Below are positions 24,901-34,379 of a stretch of 64,000 nucleotides of DNA, piece after piece (the first letter of the stretch is position 1; the number at the start of each line of letters is the position of its first letter). Location: NCBI GenBank assembly GCA_020854035.1, contig JADZGE010000078.1:1-64000 (forward strand). The letters are read 5' to 3'. A program made the position numbers and the translations under genes. The notes under the pieces are model-generated. The model did no database searches. It saw only the letters and a program-made list of their open reading frames with translations, and was not told the DNA's origin. This DNA is from Burkholderiales bacterium (GTDB lineage Bacteria; Pseudomonadota; Gammaproteobacteria; Burkholderiales; SG8-41).

Positions 24901-26157
24901 TCACCGCGCGTTCGCCGGCGCATCGAGCCGCCACAGGTGCGCGCGAAAGCGCACGCCGATCGTCGCCGTCGCCGCGAGGCCGATGATTCCGTAGAGCGTC
25001 GCCGTCGCGGCGTAGCCGTAAGCCGCGATCAGGGGGCCGGCCGTGACGAGACCGATCGGCACGCCGTAGATCATCAACTGGCGCACGCCCATGACGCCGC
25101 CGCGGTAGCGCTCCCCGGCGGTGCGCAGCAGCATCGCCGACAACGGCACGAGGCACAGACTTTGCGCGAGCCCGGCGAGCACGAGGGCGAGAGCGCCGGC
25201 GAGGGCATCGGGCATGCGCGCGAAGACGAGGATCATCAGGTACCACGCCAGGCAGAACGCGACGATCATGCGCCCGGACCGGATCCGGCTGCCGTGACGG
25301 GCAAGGACGAGCGAGCCGAGGAGTGCGCCGCTCGCGAAGCTCGCGACGAGGTAGCCGAGCCCCGTCTGCCCGATCCCGTAGACCTCCTTCGCGACGTAGG
25401 GCATCAGGCCGAACATCAGGGGGAACGCCGTCATGTTGACCAGGAACGCGACGTACATCACCGCGCGCAGCCGCGGTGTGTTCCAGACGTGGACGACCAC
25501 GTCGCGCAGGTCGCGCCACGGAGAGGTGCGCGCCGGCGCGGCGGCGCCCGCGGGGGGCGCGGCGCGCGAACCCGCGACTCCCAGCGTGAGGAGAAAGCTT
25601 GCGGCGTAGAGACTCGCGACGACCAGGTAGGCGAGTCCCGTGCCGAGCGCCGCGGCGAGGCCGGCGCCCGCGAGCGCCCCGGCGATGCGGGCGGAATCCT
25701 GCGTGGTGCGCGAGACGCTCGTCGCCCCCATCAGCCGTTCGGCCGGCATCGTCTGGCCGATCAGCGCGTAGCGCATGACGAGATCCGAGGGGCGCATCGT
25801 TCCCATCAGCGTGCCGATCACGAAAACGTGCAGGGGCGCGAGCGCGCCGGTCAGCGCGAGCGTCATCATGGTCGTCGCGAGCAGCGCGTACGTGCCGCGC
25901 ATCGTGGCGATCAGCCGCTTGTTGCCGACGCGGTGGCCGATGACGCCGGCGAGCGGCGCGAAGAGCGTGCCGACGTACTGCATCGCCGCGAAGAACGTCA
26001 GCATCAGCACCGAGCCGGTCGCGACCAGTATGTACCAGCCGAGGATGATGTTCTCCATCTCGAAGCCGAAGGACGCGGCGAGATCCGCCGGCCACTGGAA
26101 CCGGTAGCTGCGTACACGGAACGGGGCGAGCGCCGGGACCGCGGCACGGGTGCTCAA
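24901..26157 (-). CDS. MFS transporter
   Basis: A protein of 418 residues with about 12 membrane helices. The loop GVIGHRVGNKRLIATMRG between TM2 and TM3 is the MFS signature loop. The N-terminus (FRVRSYRFQWPADLAASFGF) matches the MFS_3/EntS-like group. The annotated start is TTG. It lies 77 bp upstream of the amidase gene on the same strand, with a Bug gene farther upstream, so it could export a product or import the amide. The substrate is unknown. Confidence 0.9.
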   Translation of the reverse strand: MSTRAAVPALAPFRVRSYRFQWPADLAASFGFEMENIILGWYILVATGSVLMLTFFAAMQYVGTLFAPLAGVIGHRVGNKRLIATMRGTYALLATTMMTLALTGALAPLHVFVIGTLMGTMRPSDLVMRYALIGQTMPAERLMGATSVSRTTQDSARIAGALAGAGLAAALGTGLAYLVVASLYAASFLLTLGVAGSRAAPPAGAAAPARTSPWRDLRDVVVHVWNTPRLRAVMYVAFLVNMTAFPLMFGLMPYVAKEVYGIGQTGLGYLVASFASGALLGSLVLARHGSRIRSGRMIVAFCLAWYLMILVFARMPDALAGALALVLAGLAQSLCLVPLSAMLLRTAGERYRGGVMGVRQLMIYGVPIGLVTAGPLIAAYGYAATATLYGIIGLAATATIGVRFRAHLWRLDAPANAR

Positions 26158-26312
26158 CGGGCGCCCCCGGCGGCGGGACGGCGGGGGCGCGGCGGGCGGC
26201 GCGCGGACGGCATCATGCGGGAGTCGGATACGGGCCCAGGCAGCGACGAACCCGGGTGCACCCCGTGCTCCGGGGCCGCCGCCCGACGGTCACGGCACGG
26301 GGAGCCTCCTCG

Positions 26313-27287
26313 TCAGGACCGTGCCTCGATCTTCCCGATGGCGCGGATCTCGCGATCGAGGCGCTTCAACTCCGCGTCGTACCACGGTTTGAGGGCGTCG
26401 CCGCCGAGGTGGTCGACGGTGACGTTGACCTTCTCCATGGATGCCTTGAACTTCGGATCGGCTGCGGCCTCGCGCAGTGCCGCCTGCCAGGCACGCACCG
26501 CGGGCGCGGGTGTTTTCACCGGCGCGAAGTAGCCCGTCCACAACGAGAACTCCACGTCGTAGCCGGCCTCCTTCGCGGTCGGCGTGTCGGAGAACGCGGG
26601 AACGCGTTTCGGTCCCGACTGCGCGAGCAGGCGCAGCCGGCCCGAGGGCAGGTGGGGGCTCGCCACGCCCGACGGGGCGAAAAAGCTCTGCGTGTGCCCG
26701 CCGAGCACCGCCACGATTCCCGGTCCCGCCCCGTTGAACGGGGAGTGCAGCAGATCGATCTTCGCCGAGCGCATGAGCATCGCCATGCTCACGTGGCCGC
26801 TGCCGTAGTGCCCCGTGGACGAAAACACGATCTCGCCCGGCCTGCGGCGCGCGAGCGCGACGAACTCCTGCACCGACTTCGCGGGCAGGCTCGGGTGCAC
26901 CACGAGGAGCAGGGGATCGGCGGTTATCCGCGCGAGCAGCACGTAGTCCTCCGGCGTGTAGCCCGAGGACTTGCCGAGAAAGCGGTCGGTGATCGGGATG
27001 AGCACGTGCGTCACCGTGTTGAGGAGCACGGTGTACCCGTCCGCCGGTCCCGACGCGACCGCCGCGCCGCCGACCGCGCCGCCCGCTCCCGGCCGGTTCA
27101 CCGTGATCACGGACTGCTTGAAGGCGCGCTGGAGCGGCTCGGTCATGCCGCGCGTGATGATGTCCGCCGTGCCGCCCGGCGCGTTCGGGTTGACCACGGT
27201 GACAAGGCGCGCCGGGAACGCTTCCTGCGCTTGCGCGGGCGCCTGTGCCAGCAGCGCCGCGGCAATCCCCGCAGCTATCGGAATCAT
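26313..27287 (-). CDS. Bug/TctC-family receptor
   Basis: A protein of 324 residues with a short signal peptide (MIPIAAGIAAALLAQAPAQA). Landmarks are FPARLVTVVNPNAPGGTADI, ITVNRPGAGGAVGGAAVASG, ADGYTVLLNTV, YTPEDYVLLARI and GRLRLLAQSGPKRVPAF. GGGGGAGGG before ATG 27287 is a strong ribosome binding site. It heads a probable minus-strand set with the MFS and amidase genes. It is diverged from the other Bug proteins around the ligand loop (LLHSPFNGAGPGIVAVLGGH). Confidence 0.94.
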   Translation of the reverse strand: MIPIAAGIAAALLAQAPAQAQEAFPARLVTVVNPNAPGGTADIITRGMTEPLQRAFKQSVITVNRPGAGGAVGGAAVASGPADGYTVLLNTVTHVLIPITDRFLGKSSGYTPEDYVLLARITADPLLLVVHPSLPAKSVQEFVALARRRPGEIVFSSTGHYGSGHVSMAMLMRSAKIDLLHSPFNGAGPGIVAVLGGHTQSFFAPSGVASPHLPSGRLRLLAQSGPKRVPAFSDTPTAKEAGYDVEFSLWTGYFAPVKTPAPAVRAWQAALREAAADPKFKASMEKVNVTVDHLGGDALKPWYDAELKRLDREIRAIGKIEARS

Positions 27288-27544
27288 CGTGCCCTCCCCC
27301 TTGTCCGCGATTCCCGGCAGGATACCGCCGCTGCCCGCCCGCGGACAGCGAGGCTTACGCCCGGGCATGCGAACATGCTATACCTTTCCAGGCGCCGGCC
27401 CGCGCGAATGACGGCATGCGCTGGCGCGGCCATCCGGCGAAGCGGGCGGGGACGAAGGCGGAAGCCCGACAGCGGAAAGCCACCCGGGGGGCTTCGCACC
27501 ATGCGGGAAGACGGGAGACGGGGCGCTGCGGAATGGGAGGACTC

Positions 27545-27925
27545 ATGGATCGGATCGTGGTGCATACGGACAAGGTGCCGCCGGCGCGGGTGCCGCTTTC
27601 GCAGGCGATCAGGACGGGCGGCTGGGTATTCGTGTCGGGGCAGCTCGGCATGGATCCGGGCACCGGGCGCATAGTCGCGGGGGGCATCGGGGCCGAGACG
27701 AGGCAGGTGTGCGAAAACCTGAAGGCCGTGCTCGAAGCGGCCGGCACGTCTCTCGCCAGGGTCGCGAAGGTGACGATTTATCTCGCCGATCTCGCCGATC
27801 TTCTCCCCATGAACGCGGTATTCAGCGAGTACTTTCCACAGGACCCCCCGGCGCGCACGACCTTCCAGGCCGCCGCACTCGTCGCGGGTGCCCGCGTGGA
27901 GATCGAGGCGATCGCGGCGGCATAG
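27545..27925 (+). CDS. RidA/YjgF-family protein
   Basis: A protein of 126 residues. Family motifs are PLSQAIRTGGWVFVSGQLGM, QVCENLKAVLEAAGTSLARV, KVTIYLADLADLLPMNAVFS and ARTTFQAAALVAGARVEIEA. The Arg in PPARTTF is the position that binds the substrate carboxylate in active enamine/imine deaminases. GGGAGG precedes the ATG. First gene of the plus-strand run up to the GST; it may detoxify reactive imines made in that pathway. Confidence 0.93.
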   Translation: MDRIVVHTDKVPPARVPLSQAIRTGGWVFVSGQLGMDPGTGRIVAGGIGAETRQVCENLKAVLEAAGTSLARVAKVTIYLADLADLLPMNAVFSEYFPQDPPARTTFQAAALVAGARVEIEAIAAA

Positions 27926-28159
27926 TTCGACCCGCCGGATCCCCTCGCGCGCGGCGAGTCCCGCGGCAGGTAGCCGGCGCTCTTCGGCAGCCGCCGGGCG
28001 GCGCGCGGGCCCTCGGCACCGGAGGATCGTCCTCATCCGTATTTCATGACGATGCTGCGGTCTTGCTATCATGCCCCCTCTGATCCTGCCGGGCGTCCTC
28101 CGCTCGCCACATGGTGGACGCGGCGGGTTCAGGATCCCGTCACGGACCCATTCGGCTGG

Positions 28160-28615
28160 ATGATCAAAGTCGACGAACGCATCGAAGTGCCCGCGTCCCG
28201 TGACGCCGTGTGGGCCGTGCTCGCGGACCCGCGCGCGGTGGTGGAGTGCGTCGAGGGCGCCTCGCTCGGCGAGCGACAGGAGGACGGCGCGTACGATGCC
28301 GCGCTGGTGGTCAAGTTCGGGCCGGCCAGGGTGGGTTTCAAGGCGAAGGTTGCCGTGGAGTACGACCCGGCGGCGATGACCGGGAGCGTCAACGCGAAGG
28401 GCAAGGACGGCATCGGCGGCACGCGCGTGCACTCGCTCATGAAGTTTTGCGTGCTTGAACGGCAGGATTCACCGGGTTCCGCGGTGCCGATTACCGCCGA
28501 GGTCGAGATCTCGGGCAAACTCGCCTCGTTGATCGAGAGCGGCGCGAACCTCGTGGTAAAGCGCATGGTCGCGAGCTTTACGGAGAAACTCGCCGAGCGC
28601 GTCGCGAAAGCGTGA
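28160..28615 (+). CDS. CoxG-like SRPBCC-fold protein
   Basis: A protein of 151 residues. It begins MIKVDERIEVPASRDAVWAV, the first strand and helix of the SRPBCC/Bet-v1 fold as in carbon monoxide dehydrogenase subunit G (CoxG). ADPRAVVECVEGASLGER is the typical loop, and SGKLASLIESGANLVVKRMV the long C-terminal helix. CoxG recruits CoxDE-type proteins to the membrane, but no CO-dehydrogenase genes are near. CoxG-like proteins also occur in catabolic operons with unclear roles. It lies between the RidA and hydrolase genes. Confidence 0.88.
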   Translation: MIKVDERIEVPASRDAVWAVLADPRAVVECVEGASLGERQEDGAYDAALVVKFGPARVGFKAKVAVEYDPAAMTGSVNAKGKDGIGGTRVHSLMKFCVLERQDSPGSAVPITAEVEISGKLASLIESGANLVVKRMVASFTEKLAERVAKA

Positions 28616-28648
28616 GGAAGGGAAATCAAGTCAGGCACGGAGGCCACG

Positions 28649-29521
28649 ATGAATACACCGACGCTCGCGCGCCACGAAGTCGACGTCGAGGACGTGGAGT
28701 ACATCCGCCACGGCGACAAGCCCTTGCTCGCGCGCGTCTACCAGCCGCGCGGCGAGGGGCCGTTCCCGCTCATCATCGATCTTCACGGCGGCGCGTGGAC
28801 CAAGAAGGATCGCCTGAGCGATGTCGCGACCTGCGAGGGGCTCGCGAAGGGGGGCATCGTCGCGGTCGCGCTGGATTTCCGCATGCCGCCCGCCGCCCCC
28901 GCATATCCGGCGTCCCTGCAGGACGTGAACTACGCCATCCGCTGGTGCAAGGCGAATGCGGGAAACCTGAAGTCCACGCCGGGCCGCGTGGGTGTGCTCG
29001 GCGTCTCGAGCGGCGGCCATCAGGCGATGCTCGTCGCGATGCGCCCGAACGATCCGCGCTACGCCGCCCTGCCGCTTGCGGGGGGCGCGAAGTTCGACGC
29101 GACCGTGCGCTGCGTCGTGCTGTGCTGGCCCGTGATCGATCCGCTGGGCCGCTACCGCTACGCGAAGGAGAAGCAGGTCACGGGCGACGCGAAGCAGGCG
29201 AACGAGTGGATCTCGAGCCACGATCTCTACTGGAGGGGCGGCGAGGCCGAAATGGACGAAGGCAGCCCCACGCGGGCGCTCGAGCGCGGCGAGAAGACCC
29301 CGCTCCCGCCGGTGATCTATCTCCAGGGCACCGCCGATCCCGCGCACCCGAAACCCGACCTGGAGCGCTTCGTCGCGGCCTACCGCAAGGCCGGCGGGCG
29401 CGTGGAGCTCAACTGGTTCGAGGGCATGAGCCAGGCGTTCATGTCGGAGCATCCCACCGCGGCGGCGACCGGCGAGGCGATCGACAAGATCGTCGAGTTC
29501 GTGCACCGCGAGGCGCGCTGA
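28649..29521 (+). CDS. Alpha/beta-hydrolase (HSL/BD-FAE-like esterase)
   Basis: A protein of 290 residues. The oxyanion-hole motif is LIIDLHGGAWTKKDR. The nucleophile elbow is GVLGVSSGGHQAM. The candidate acid lies in YLQGTADPAHPKPDL and the candidate base in FMSEHPTA. GHGG-type sequence around the oxyanion hole places it near hormone-sensitive-lipase or arylformamidase-like enzymes. It is 33 bp downstream of the CoxG-like gene in the same direction. The substrate, an ester or amide, is not decidable. Confidence 0.92.
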   Translation: MNTPTLARHEVDVEDVEYIRHGDKPLLARVYQPRGEGPFPLIIDLHGGAWTKKDRLSDVATCEGLAKGGIVAVALDFRMPPAAPAYPASLQDVNYAIRWCKANAGNLKSTPGRVGVLGVSSGGHQAMLVAMRPNDPRYAALPLAGGAKFDATVRCVVLCWPVIDPLGRYRYAKEKQVTGDAKQANEWISSHDLYWRGGEAEMDEGSPTRALERGEKTPLPPVIYLQGTADPAHPKPDLERFVAAYRKAGGRVELNWFEGMSQAFMSEHPTAAATGEAIDKIVEFVHREAR

Positions 29522-29648
29522 TCGCGCTTCGGCCCCGGGGGAGACGGCGTTCGCGGGCGATGGGCGTGCCGGTACCGCCGGCGAAGCGCCGGGCGTCATC
29601 CGCGATCCCCGTCGCCGATTCGCGCGAGCCACGACGAGGGAGAGCCTC

Positions 29649-31361
29649 ATGGCCGTTTACCGACCCTGCCTGACCGGCCGGCGACACATGGTCTCCGCCG
29701 GCCACTACTCGGCGGCGCACGCGGCGTTCCAGATACTCGAGGCGGGCGGCAATGCGATCGACGCCGGGGTCGCCGCCGGCATCGCGCTCGGGGTGCTGCA
29801 GACCGACCGCGTGAACTTCGCGGGCGTCGCGCCGATCATGATCTGGCTTGCCGGGGAGCGCCGGGTCGTCAATATCGACGGGCTGGGCACCTGGCCGCTG
29901 GCCGCCTCGATCGACGCCTTCCGCCGCGACCACGGCGGCGCCATGCCCCCGGGCATCCTGCGAACCGTGATGCCCGCCGCTCCGGCGGCGTGGCTGAAGG
30001 CGCTCGCCGAGCACGGCACGATGTCCTTCGGCGAGGTCGCGCAATCCGCGATACGGCTCGCGCGCGAAGGCTTCGCGATGCACGGCTTCATGGCCGACTA
30101 CATCCGCGAGCACGAGGCGGTCTACCGCCGCTGGCCCGCGAGCGCCGCCGTGTTCCTGCCGGGGGGCCGCCCGCCGCGCGCCGGGGAGAACTTCGTCCAG
30201 CGCGACCTCGCGGCATCGTTGCAGTACATGGCGGACGAGGAAACCGCGCACCGCGGCAAGGGGCGGAGCGCGGGCCTCCGAGCCGCGCGCGACGCGTTCT
30301 ACCGCGGCGACATCGCGCGCAAGATCGCTCACTACCACCGCGAGAACGGCGGCTGGGTCACGCTCGCGGATCTCGCCGAATTCGACGTGCGCGTCGAGCC
30401 CACGGTGAGGACGCTCGTTCGCGGGCTGGAGGTGCACGCGTGCGGTCCCTGGTCGCAGGGACCGGTGCTGCCGCAGGCGCTCAACATTCTCGCCGGGTTC
30501 GACCTGAAGGCGATGGGGCACAACTCCGTTGCCTACGTGCATCACGTGGTCGAGGCGCTGAAGCTCGCCTTCGCCGACCGGCATCGCTACTACGGCGATC
30601 CGCGGTTCGTGGACGTGCCCCTCGAGGTGCTGCTCTCGTCCGGCTACGCCGCCTCGCGCGGCAAGCTCGTCCGCGCGGGAGAGGCCTGGGCGGAGATGCC
30701 ACCGGCGGGCGACGTGAGCGGTCATGCCCGCGCCACCCCGCCGCCGGCGGCGGCCCGCGGCGAGCCGGCGCCGCTCGCCGACACCTCGTACGCGTGCGTG
30801 GTCGACGCGGACGGCAACGGTTTCTCCACGACGCCGAGCGACGGCTCGAGCGCGACGCCGGTGATTCCGGGCACGGGTCTCTGCCCGTCCTCGCGCGGCA
30901 CGCAATCGTGGACCGATCCGGCGCATCCGGCGGCGCTCGCTCCCGGCAAGCGCCCGCGCCTGACGCCCAACCCGGCGCTGGTGCTGAAGGACGGCAGGCT
31001 CTACATGCCGTTCGGCTCGCCCGGCAACGACATCCAGCCTCAAGCCATGCTGCAGGTGTTTCTCAACGTCGCGCTGTGGGACATGGATCCACAGGCGGCG
31101 GTCGAGGCGCCGCGCTTTGCGACCTACAGCTTCCCCTCGTCGTCGGAACCGCACGCCTACCACCCGGGGCGGCTGAATCTCGAGAGCCGTTTCGAGCGGG
31201 CGGTGGTGGACGGGCTCGCCGCGCTGGGTCACAAGGTCGCGCCCTGGCGCGAGATCGAGTGGCGCGCGGGCGCGGTGTGCGCGATACGGGTGAACGCGGA
31301 GACGGGCTTCCTCGAGGGCGGCGCCGACCCGCGGCGGCCGTGCTACGCGCTCGGCGTGTGA
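29649..31361 (+). CDS. Gamma-glutamyltransferase-family protein
   Basis: A protein of 570 residues, the size of a GGT precursor. The N-terminal large-subunit pattern is VSAGHYSAAHAAFQILEAGG and NAIDAGVAAGIALGVLQ. The autoprocessing site is at ADTSYACVVDADGNGFSTTP, with Thr as the N-terminal nucleophile of the small subunit. PRLTPNPALVLKDGRLYMPF then GSPGNDIQPQAMLQV match the substrate-binding block. No signal peptide is seen, so it may be cytoplasmic, as in several catabolic GGT-like hydrolases. A GST gene lies two genes downstream, which suggests handling of glutathione conjugates. Confidence 0.93.
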   Translation: MAVYRPCLTGRRHMVSAGHYSAAHAAFQILEAGGNAIDAGVAAGIALGVLQTDRVNFAGVAPIMIWLAGERRVVNIDGLGTWPLAASIDAFRRDHGGAMPPGILRTVMPAAPAAWLKALAEHGTMSFGEVAQSAIRLAREGFAMHGFMADYIREHEAVYRRWPASAAVFLPGGRPPRAGENFVQRDLAASLQYMADEETAHRGKGRSAGLRAARDAFYRGDIARKIAHYHRENGGWVTLADLAEFDVRVEPTVRTLVRGLEVHACGPWSQGPVLPQALNILAGFDLKAMGHNSVAYVHHVVEALKLAFADRHRYYGDPRFVDVPLEVLLSSGYAASRGKLVRAGEAWAEMPPAGDVSGHARATPPPAAARGEPAPLADTSYACVVDADGNGFSTTPSDGSSATPVIPGTGLCPSSRGTQSWTDPAHPAALAPGKRPRLTPNPALVLKDGRLYMPFGSPGNDIQPQAMLQVFLNVALWDMDPQAAVEAPRFATYSFPSSSEPHAYHPGRLNLESRFERAVVDGLAALGHKVAPWREIEWRAGAVCAIRVNAETGFLEGGADPRRPCYALGV

Positions 31362-31417
31362 CGGTGCGGAAGCTTCGACGCCCGGAACGCGAAGGACTCG
31401 ATGGGAGCGCTCCCGAC

Positions 31418-32464
31418 ATGAACCGTCCCCTCTCCCCGACGCGGCGTGGCGTTTTTCGCGCCGAGATGTTCCGGCCGGTTTCCCGCCGGCGCGGCGGGCA
31501 TCGCGGCCCCGTCGCCGCGCTCCTCGCCGCCGGTGTTCTCGCGGCGGTCGCGCATACGGTGCACGCGCAGCAAGACCCGGTCCGCCCGGTGCGGGTCCTC
31601 GGCGCGCAGGCCGCCGGCGGGCCGACCGACGTCGTGACGCGGCTCTACGCGACGAAGATGTCGGAGCTGCTGGGCCAGCAGATGGTGGTGGACAACCGCC
31701 CGGGCGCGGGCGGCAGCGTGGCGGGCGACATCGTCGCGAAGGCGCCGCCCGACGGCTACACGCTCTGCTCCGCCGCGAACGGCACCGTCGCAATCGCCCC
31801 GCATTTCATCAAGCTCCCGTTCAGCATAACGAAGGACCTGACGCCCGTCGCGCTGATCGGTAACAGCCCGCTCGTGCTGATGGTGAACCCGTCCCTGCCG
31901 GCGACGAGCGTGAAGGAACTCATCGCGCAGGCGAAATTGCGTCCGGGAGCGATCAACTTCGCCTCGTCCGGGCTGGGCGGGACGGGCCATCTCGCCGGGG
32001 AGCTTTTCAAGCTGATGGCCGGCATCGAGATCACGCATGTGCCCTACAAGGGCGCGGCGCCGGCTCTCTCGGCGATCGCCTCGGGGGAAGCGCAGATGCT
32101 GATCTCCGGGTTGTCCTCGGGTCTCGCCTTCATCCAGTCGCGGCGGGTGCGGGCGGTCGCGGTGACGAGCGCGAAACGGCTTTCGCTGCTGCCGGACGTG
32201 CCTGCCGTCTCGGAAACGGTGCCCGGCTACGAAGCCGGGTCGTGGTACGCGGTGCTCGCGCCCGCCGGCACGCCGCGGGGCATCGTCGAGGGCCTTAACC
32301 GGGTGTCGATCACGGCCGTTTCCGATCCGGACATCCGGTCGAAGCTCACCGCGGCCGGGATCGAGATCGAAACGCTTACGCCCGGGGAACTGGGGGAGAA
32401 GATCCGCGTCGAGACCGAGCGCTGGGGAAAGGTCGTGAAGGCCACCGGCGTGAAACAACAGTGA
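31418..32464 (+). CDS. Bug/TctC-family receptor
   Basis: A protein of 348 residues. The signal peptide is long with a basic n-region (SRRRGGHRGPVAALLAAGVL, cleaved after about residue 49, HAQ). Landmarks are VRPVRVLGAQAAGGPTDVVT, VVDNRPGAGGSVAGDIVAKA, PDGYTLCSAANGTVAI and HVPYKGAAPALSAIASGEA. It sits between the GGT-like and GST genes and is probably in the same transcript. Confidence 0.94.
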   Translation: MNRPLSPTRRGVFRAEMFRPVSRRRGGHRGPVAALLAAGVLAAVAHTVHAQQDPVRPVRVLGAQAAGGPTDVVTRLYATKMSELLGQQMVVDNRPGAGGSVAGDIVAKAPPDGYTLCSAANGTVAIAPHFIKLPFSITKDLTPVALIGNSPLVLMVNPSLPATSVKELIAQAKLRPGAINFASSGLGGTGHLAGELFKLMAGIEITHVPYKGAAPALSAIASGEAQMLISGLSSGLAFIQSRRVRAVAVTSAKRLSLLPDVPAVSETVPGYEAGSWYAVLAPAGTPRGIVEGLNRVSITAVSDPDIRSKLTAAGIEIETLTPGELGEKIRVETERWGKVVKATGVKQQ

Positions 32465-32477
32465 AGGAGCGCACGCC

Positions 32478-33122
32478 ATGAACCTCGTTCTGTACTACGG
32501 CCCGCAGACCTGCGCGACGGCGCCGTTCATCACCCTCCACGAGGCCGGGGCCGAGTTCGAGGTGCGCGACGTCAACTCGCGCATCGGGGGCAACCGCACT
32601 CCCGAGTTCCTTGCGATGAACCCCAAGCACAAGGTTCCGGTGCTGCTCGTGGACGGAAAACCGCTCACGGAGAACGCGGCGATCCATTTCTGGATCCACA
32701 AAAACTTCCCCGCGGCGAAGCTCTTCCCCGCCGACCCCTGGGAGGAGGTCCAGGCGATCTCGCTCCTCTCGTGGTGCGCCTCGGGCATACACCCGAAGCT
32801 GACGCCCAACGCGAGGCCGGAGAACTACTGCGACCTCCCGGGCTCGGAAGAGAGCGTGAAGCGCGTCGCGCGCAAGCTCATCATGGAGGACTTCGCGCTG
32901 GCGGATGGACTGCTCGCGGGGCGCGAGTGGTTCTTCTCCCATTTCACGGCGCCCGATGCGCACTTCTTCTGGTGCTTCCGGCGCGCGATCTCCTTCGGGA
33001 TCGATGTGTCGCGGTTCGGGAACTGCCAGGCGCACCTCGAACGCATGAACGCTCGCCCGAGCGTGCAGAAGTTGATCGCGCACGAGAAGCGGGTGATGGA
33101 GGCGTTCGCGAAGCTGGCGTGA
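32478..33122 (+). CDS. Glutathione S-transferase family protein
   Basis: A protein of 214 residues. The thioredoxin-like N-domain (MNLVLYYGPQTCATAPFITL, FLAMNPKHKVPVLLVDGKPL, LTENAAIHFWI) includes the cis-Pro loop VPVL and the Glu/Asn turn that binds the gamma-glutamyl group. The helical C-domain follows (ALADGLLAGREWFFSHFTAP). It begins 13 bp after the Bug gene. With the GGT-like gene it suggests a glutathione-conjugate route; the electrophile is unknown. Confidence 0.93.
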   Translation: MNLVLYYGPQTCATAPFITLHEAGAEFEVRDVNSRIGGNRTPEFLAMNPKHKVPVLLVDGKPLTENAAIHFWIHKNFPAAKLFPADPWEEVQAISLLSWCASGIHPKLTPNARPENYCDLPGSEESVKRVARKLIMEDFALADGLLAGREWFFSHFTAPDAHFFWCFRRAISFGIDVSRFGNCQAHLERMNARPSVQKLIAHEKRVMEAFAKLA

Positions 33123-33318
33123 GCGCGGCGGCGAACCGCCAGTGTTCAGCCGTCGGCGGCCGGGGCCGCCCCTCGTCGTTTCTTTGACCGCGGTGCTGCT
33201 GGTAGAGCCAGAGCGCGGCAGCGATGAGGGTGCCGCCGGGCAGAACCAGCTCCACGAGCGCGTAGTGGCCCAGGGCGCGCGCGGCGGCGAGGAGGGACTT
33301 CAAGTGCGTGGCCTTCAT
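32944..33318 (-). CDS. Possible small membrane protein
   Basis: The first 45 residues (KATHLKSLLAAARALGHYAL, then VELVLPGGTLIAAALWLYQQ) look like a real amphipathic helix plus one membrane segment, a pattern I have seen in short hypothetical proteins of betaproteobacteria. The remaining reading frame overlaps the 3' end of the GST gene on the other strand and is Arg/Ser/Pro-rich, so the true gene may be shorter or decayed. Confidence 0.35.
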   Translation of the reverse strand: MKATHLKSLLAAARALGHYALVELVLPGGTLIAAALWLYQQHRGQRNDEGRPRPPTAEHWRFAAALTPASRTPPSPASRARSTSARSGERSCVRGAPGSSRTATHRSRRRSRAGSTRRSAHRAP

Positions 33319-33365
33319 GGTCCATGCCCTTCGTTCGCGAGGTTCCGCCCGGCGGTCCGCAAGCG

Positions 33366-33524
33366 CTATCCGGCGCTCTTCACCGACTCGACGAGCGGCC
33401 CGAGCGCCGTGCCGATGCGGGCGCCTTGTGCCGGCGTGATGAGTTCACCGAGGATCGCGCTGAAACGCTCGTCGGCAGCCCCGGAGACGATGTACTGCCA
33501 GCGGTAGGCACCCAGGACGCGCGC
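33366..33524 (-). pseudogene. C-terminal fragment of an unidentified gene
   Basis: A minus-strand frame begins right after an in-frame TGA and reads RVLGAYRWQYIVSGAADERF, then SAILGELITPAQGARIGTAL and GPLVESVKSAG before its stop at 33366. The end looks like a genuine, well-formed protein C-terminus but has no start. It abuts the truncated 5' end of the plus-strand sensor remnant, as though two broken genes were joined here. Confidence 0.4.
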
Positions 33525-34379
33525 TCACCGCGGCGGCGCTCGCCGTCTCCAGCGCGCAGGGCGGGACCGTCTTCCAGGAGCTGGTGCGCTATCTCGCTAC
33601 GATACTCGAGGTGAATGTCGCGATGATCACGGCGCCCGGTGGCGACAGGGGCGCCGGATGCATGCGGGTCCATGTCTTGTTCATCGACGGGGTGATCCAG
33701 GAGAACTTCGGCTACCCGCTCGCGGGCACGCCCTGCGAGCAGGTGATGGGCCGGGTCTTCCGCATCTTTCCCTCGGGATTGCGCGAGTGCTTCTCAGCCG
33801 ATCTGGAGCTCGTCAGGATGGGCATGGAGAGCTACGCCGGCTATCCCCTGACCGGGGGCGACGGTGCGCCGCTCGGCCTGATCGCGGTCATGTCGAGGCG
33901 CCCGATGGTGAACGCCGAGTTCACCGAATCGATCCTGAAGATCTTCGCGGTGCGGGGCGGCGGCCGAGATCGAGCGCCAGCGTGCGGAGGAGAGCCTGCG
34001 CGAGTCCGAGGCGAGTTACCGCGCGATATTCGACTCGAGCGTCGATGCGGTGTTCATCCACGACTGGGACACGGGGGCCGTCGTCGACGTCAACCGCAGC
34101 GCGTGCGACGTCTGCGGCTATACCCACGACGAGCTGCGGCGCATCGACCTCGCGATCACCGACCAGGCGATGCCAGGCCGCACGGGGGTGGAATTGACGC
34201 GCGATCTCCTGGCGCCGAAACCGGGACTGCCGGTGATTCTCTACACGGGATTCAGCGAGGGCATCCCGCGGGCGGAGCTGGATGCGGCCGCGCTGCGCGG
34301 TGTGCTCGTGAAGCCCGTGGACCCGCACGAACTCTACGGGCTGCTTCACACCTGGCTGCCGGTCGCCGGCAGCGAGTAA
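33513..34379 (+). pseudogene. GAF-PAS-receiver sensor remnant with internal deletion
   Basis: The upstream frame gives a GAF domain (TVFQELVRYLATILEVNVAM, then YAGYPLTGGDGAPLGLIAVM). One extra G in the run 33954-33957 shifts the frame. The next frame gives a linker helix (AAEIERQRAEESLRESEASY), a PAS start (YRAIFDSSVDAVFIHDWDTG) and then, abruptly, the second half of a response-regulator receiver (ITDQAMPGRTGVELTRDLLA, VILYTGFSEG, LVKPVDPHELYGLL). The histidine-kinase core and the receiver's phospho-acceptor part are missing. It is a hybrid sensor kinase reduced by a large internal deletion plus a frameshift. Confidence 0.75.
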
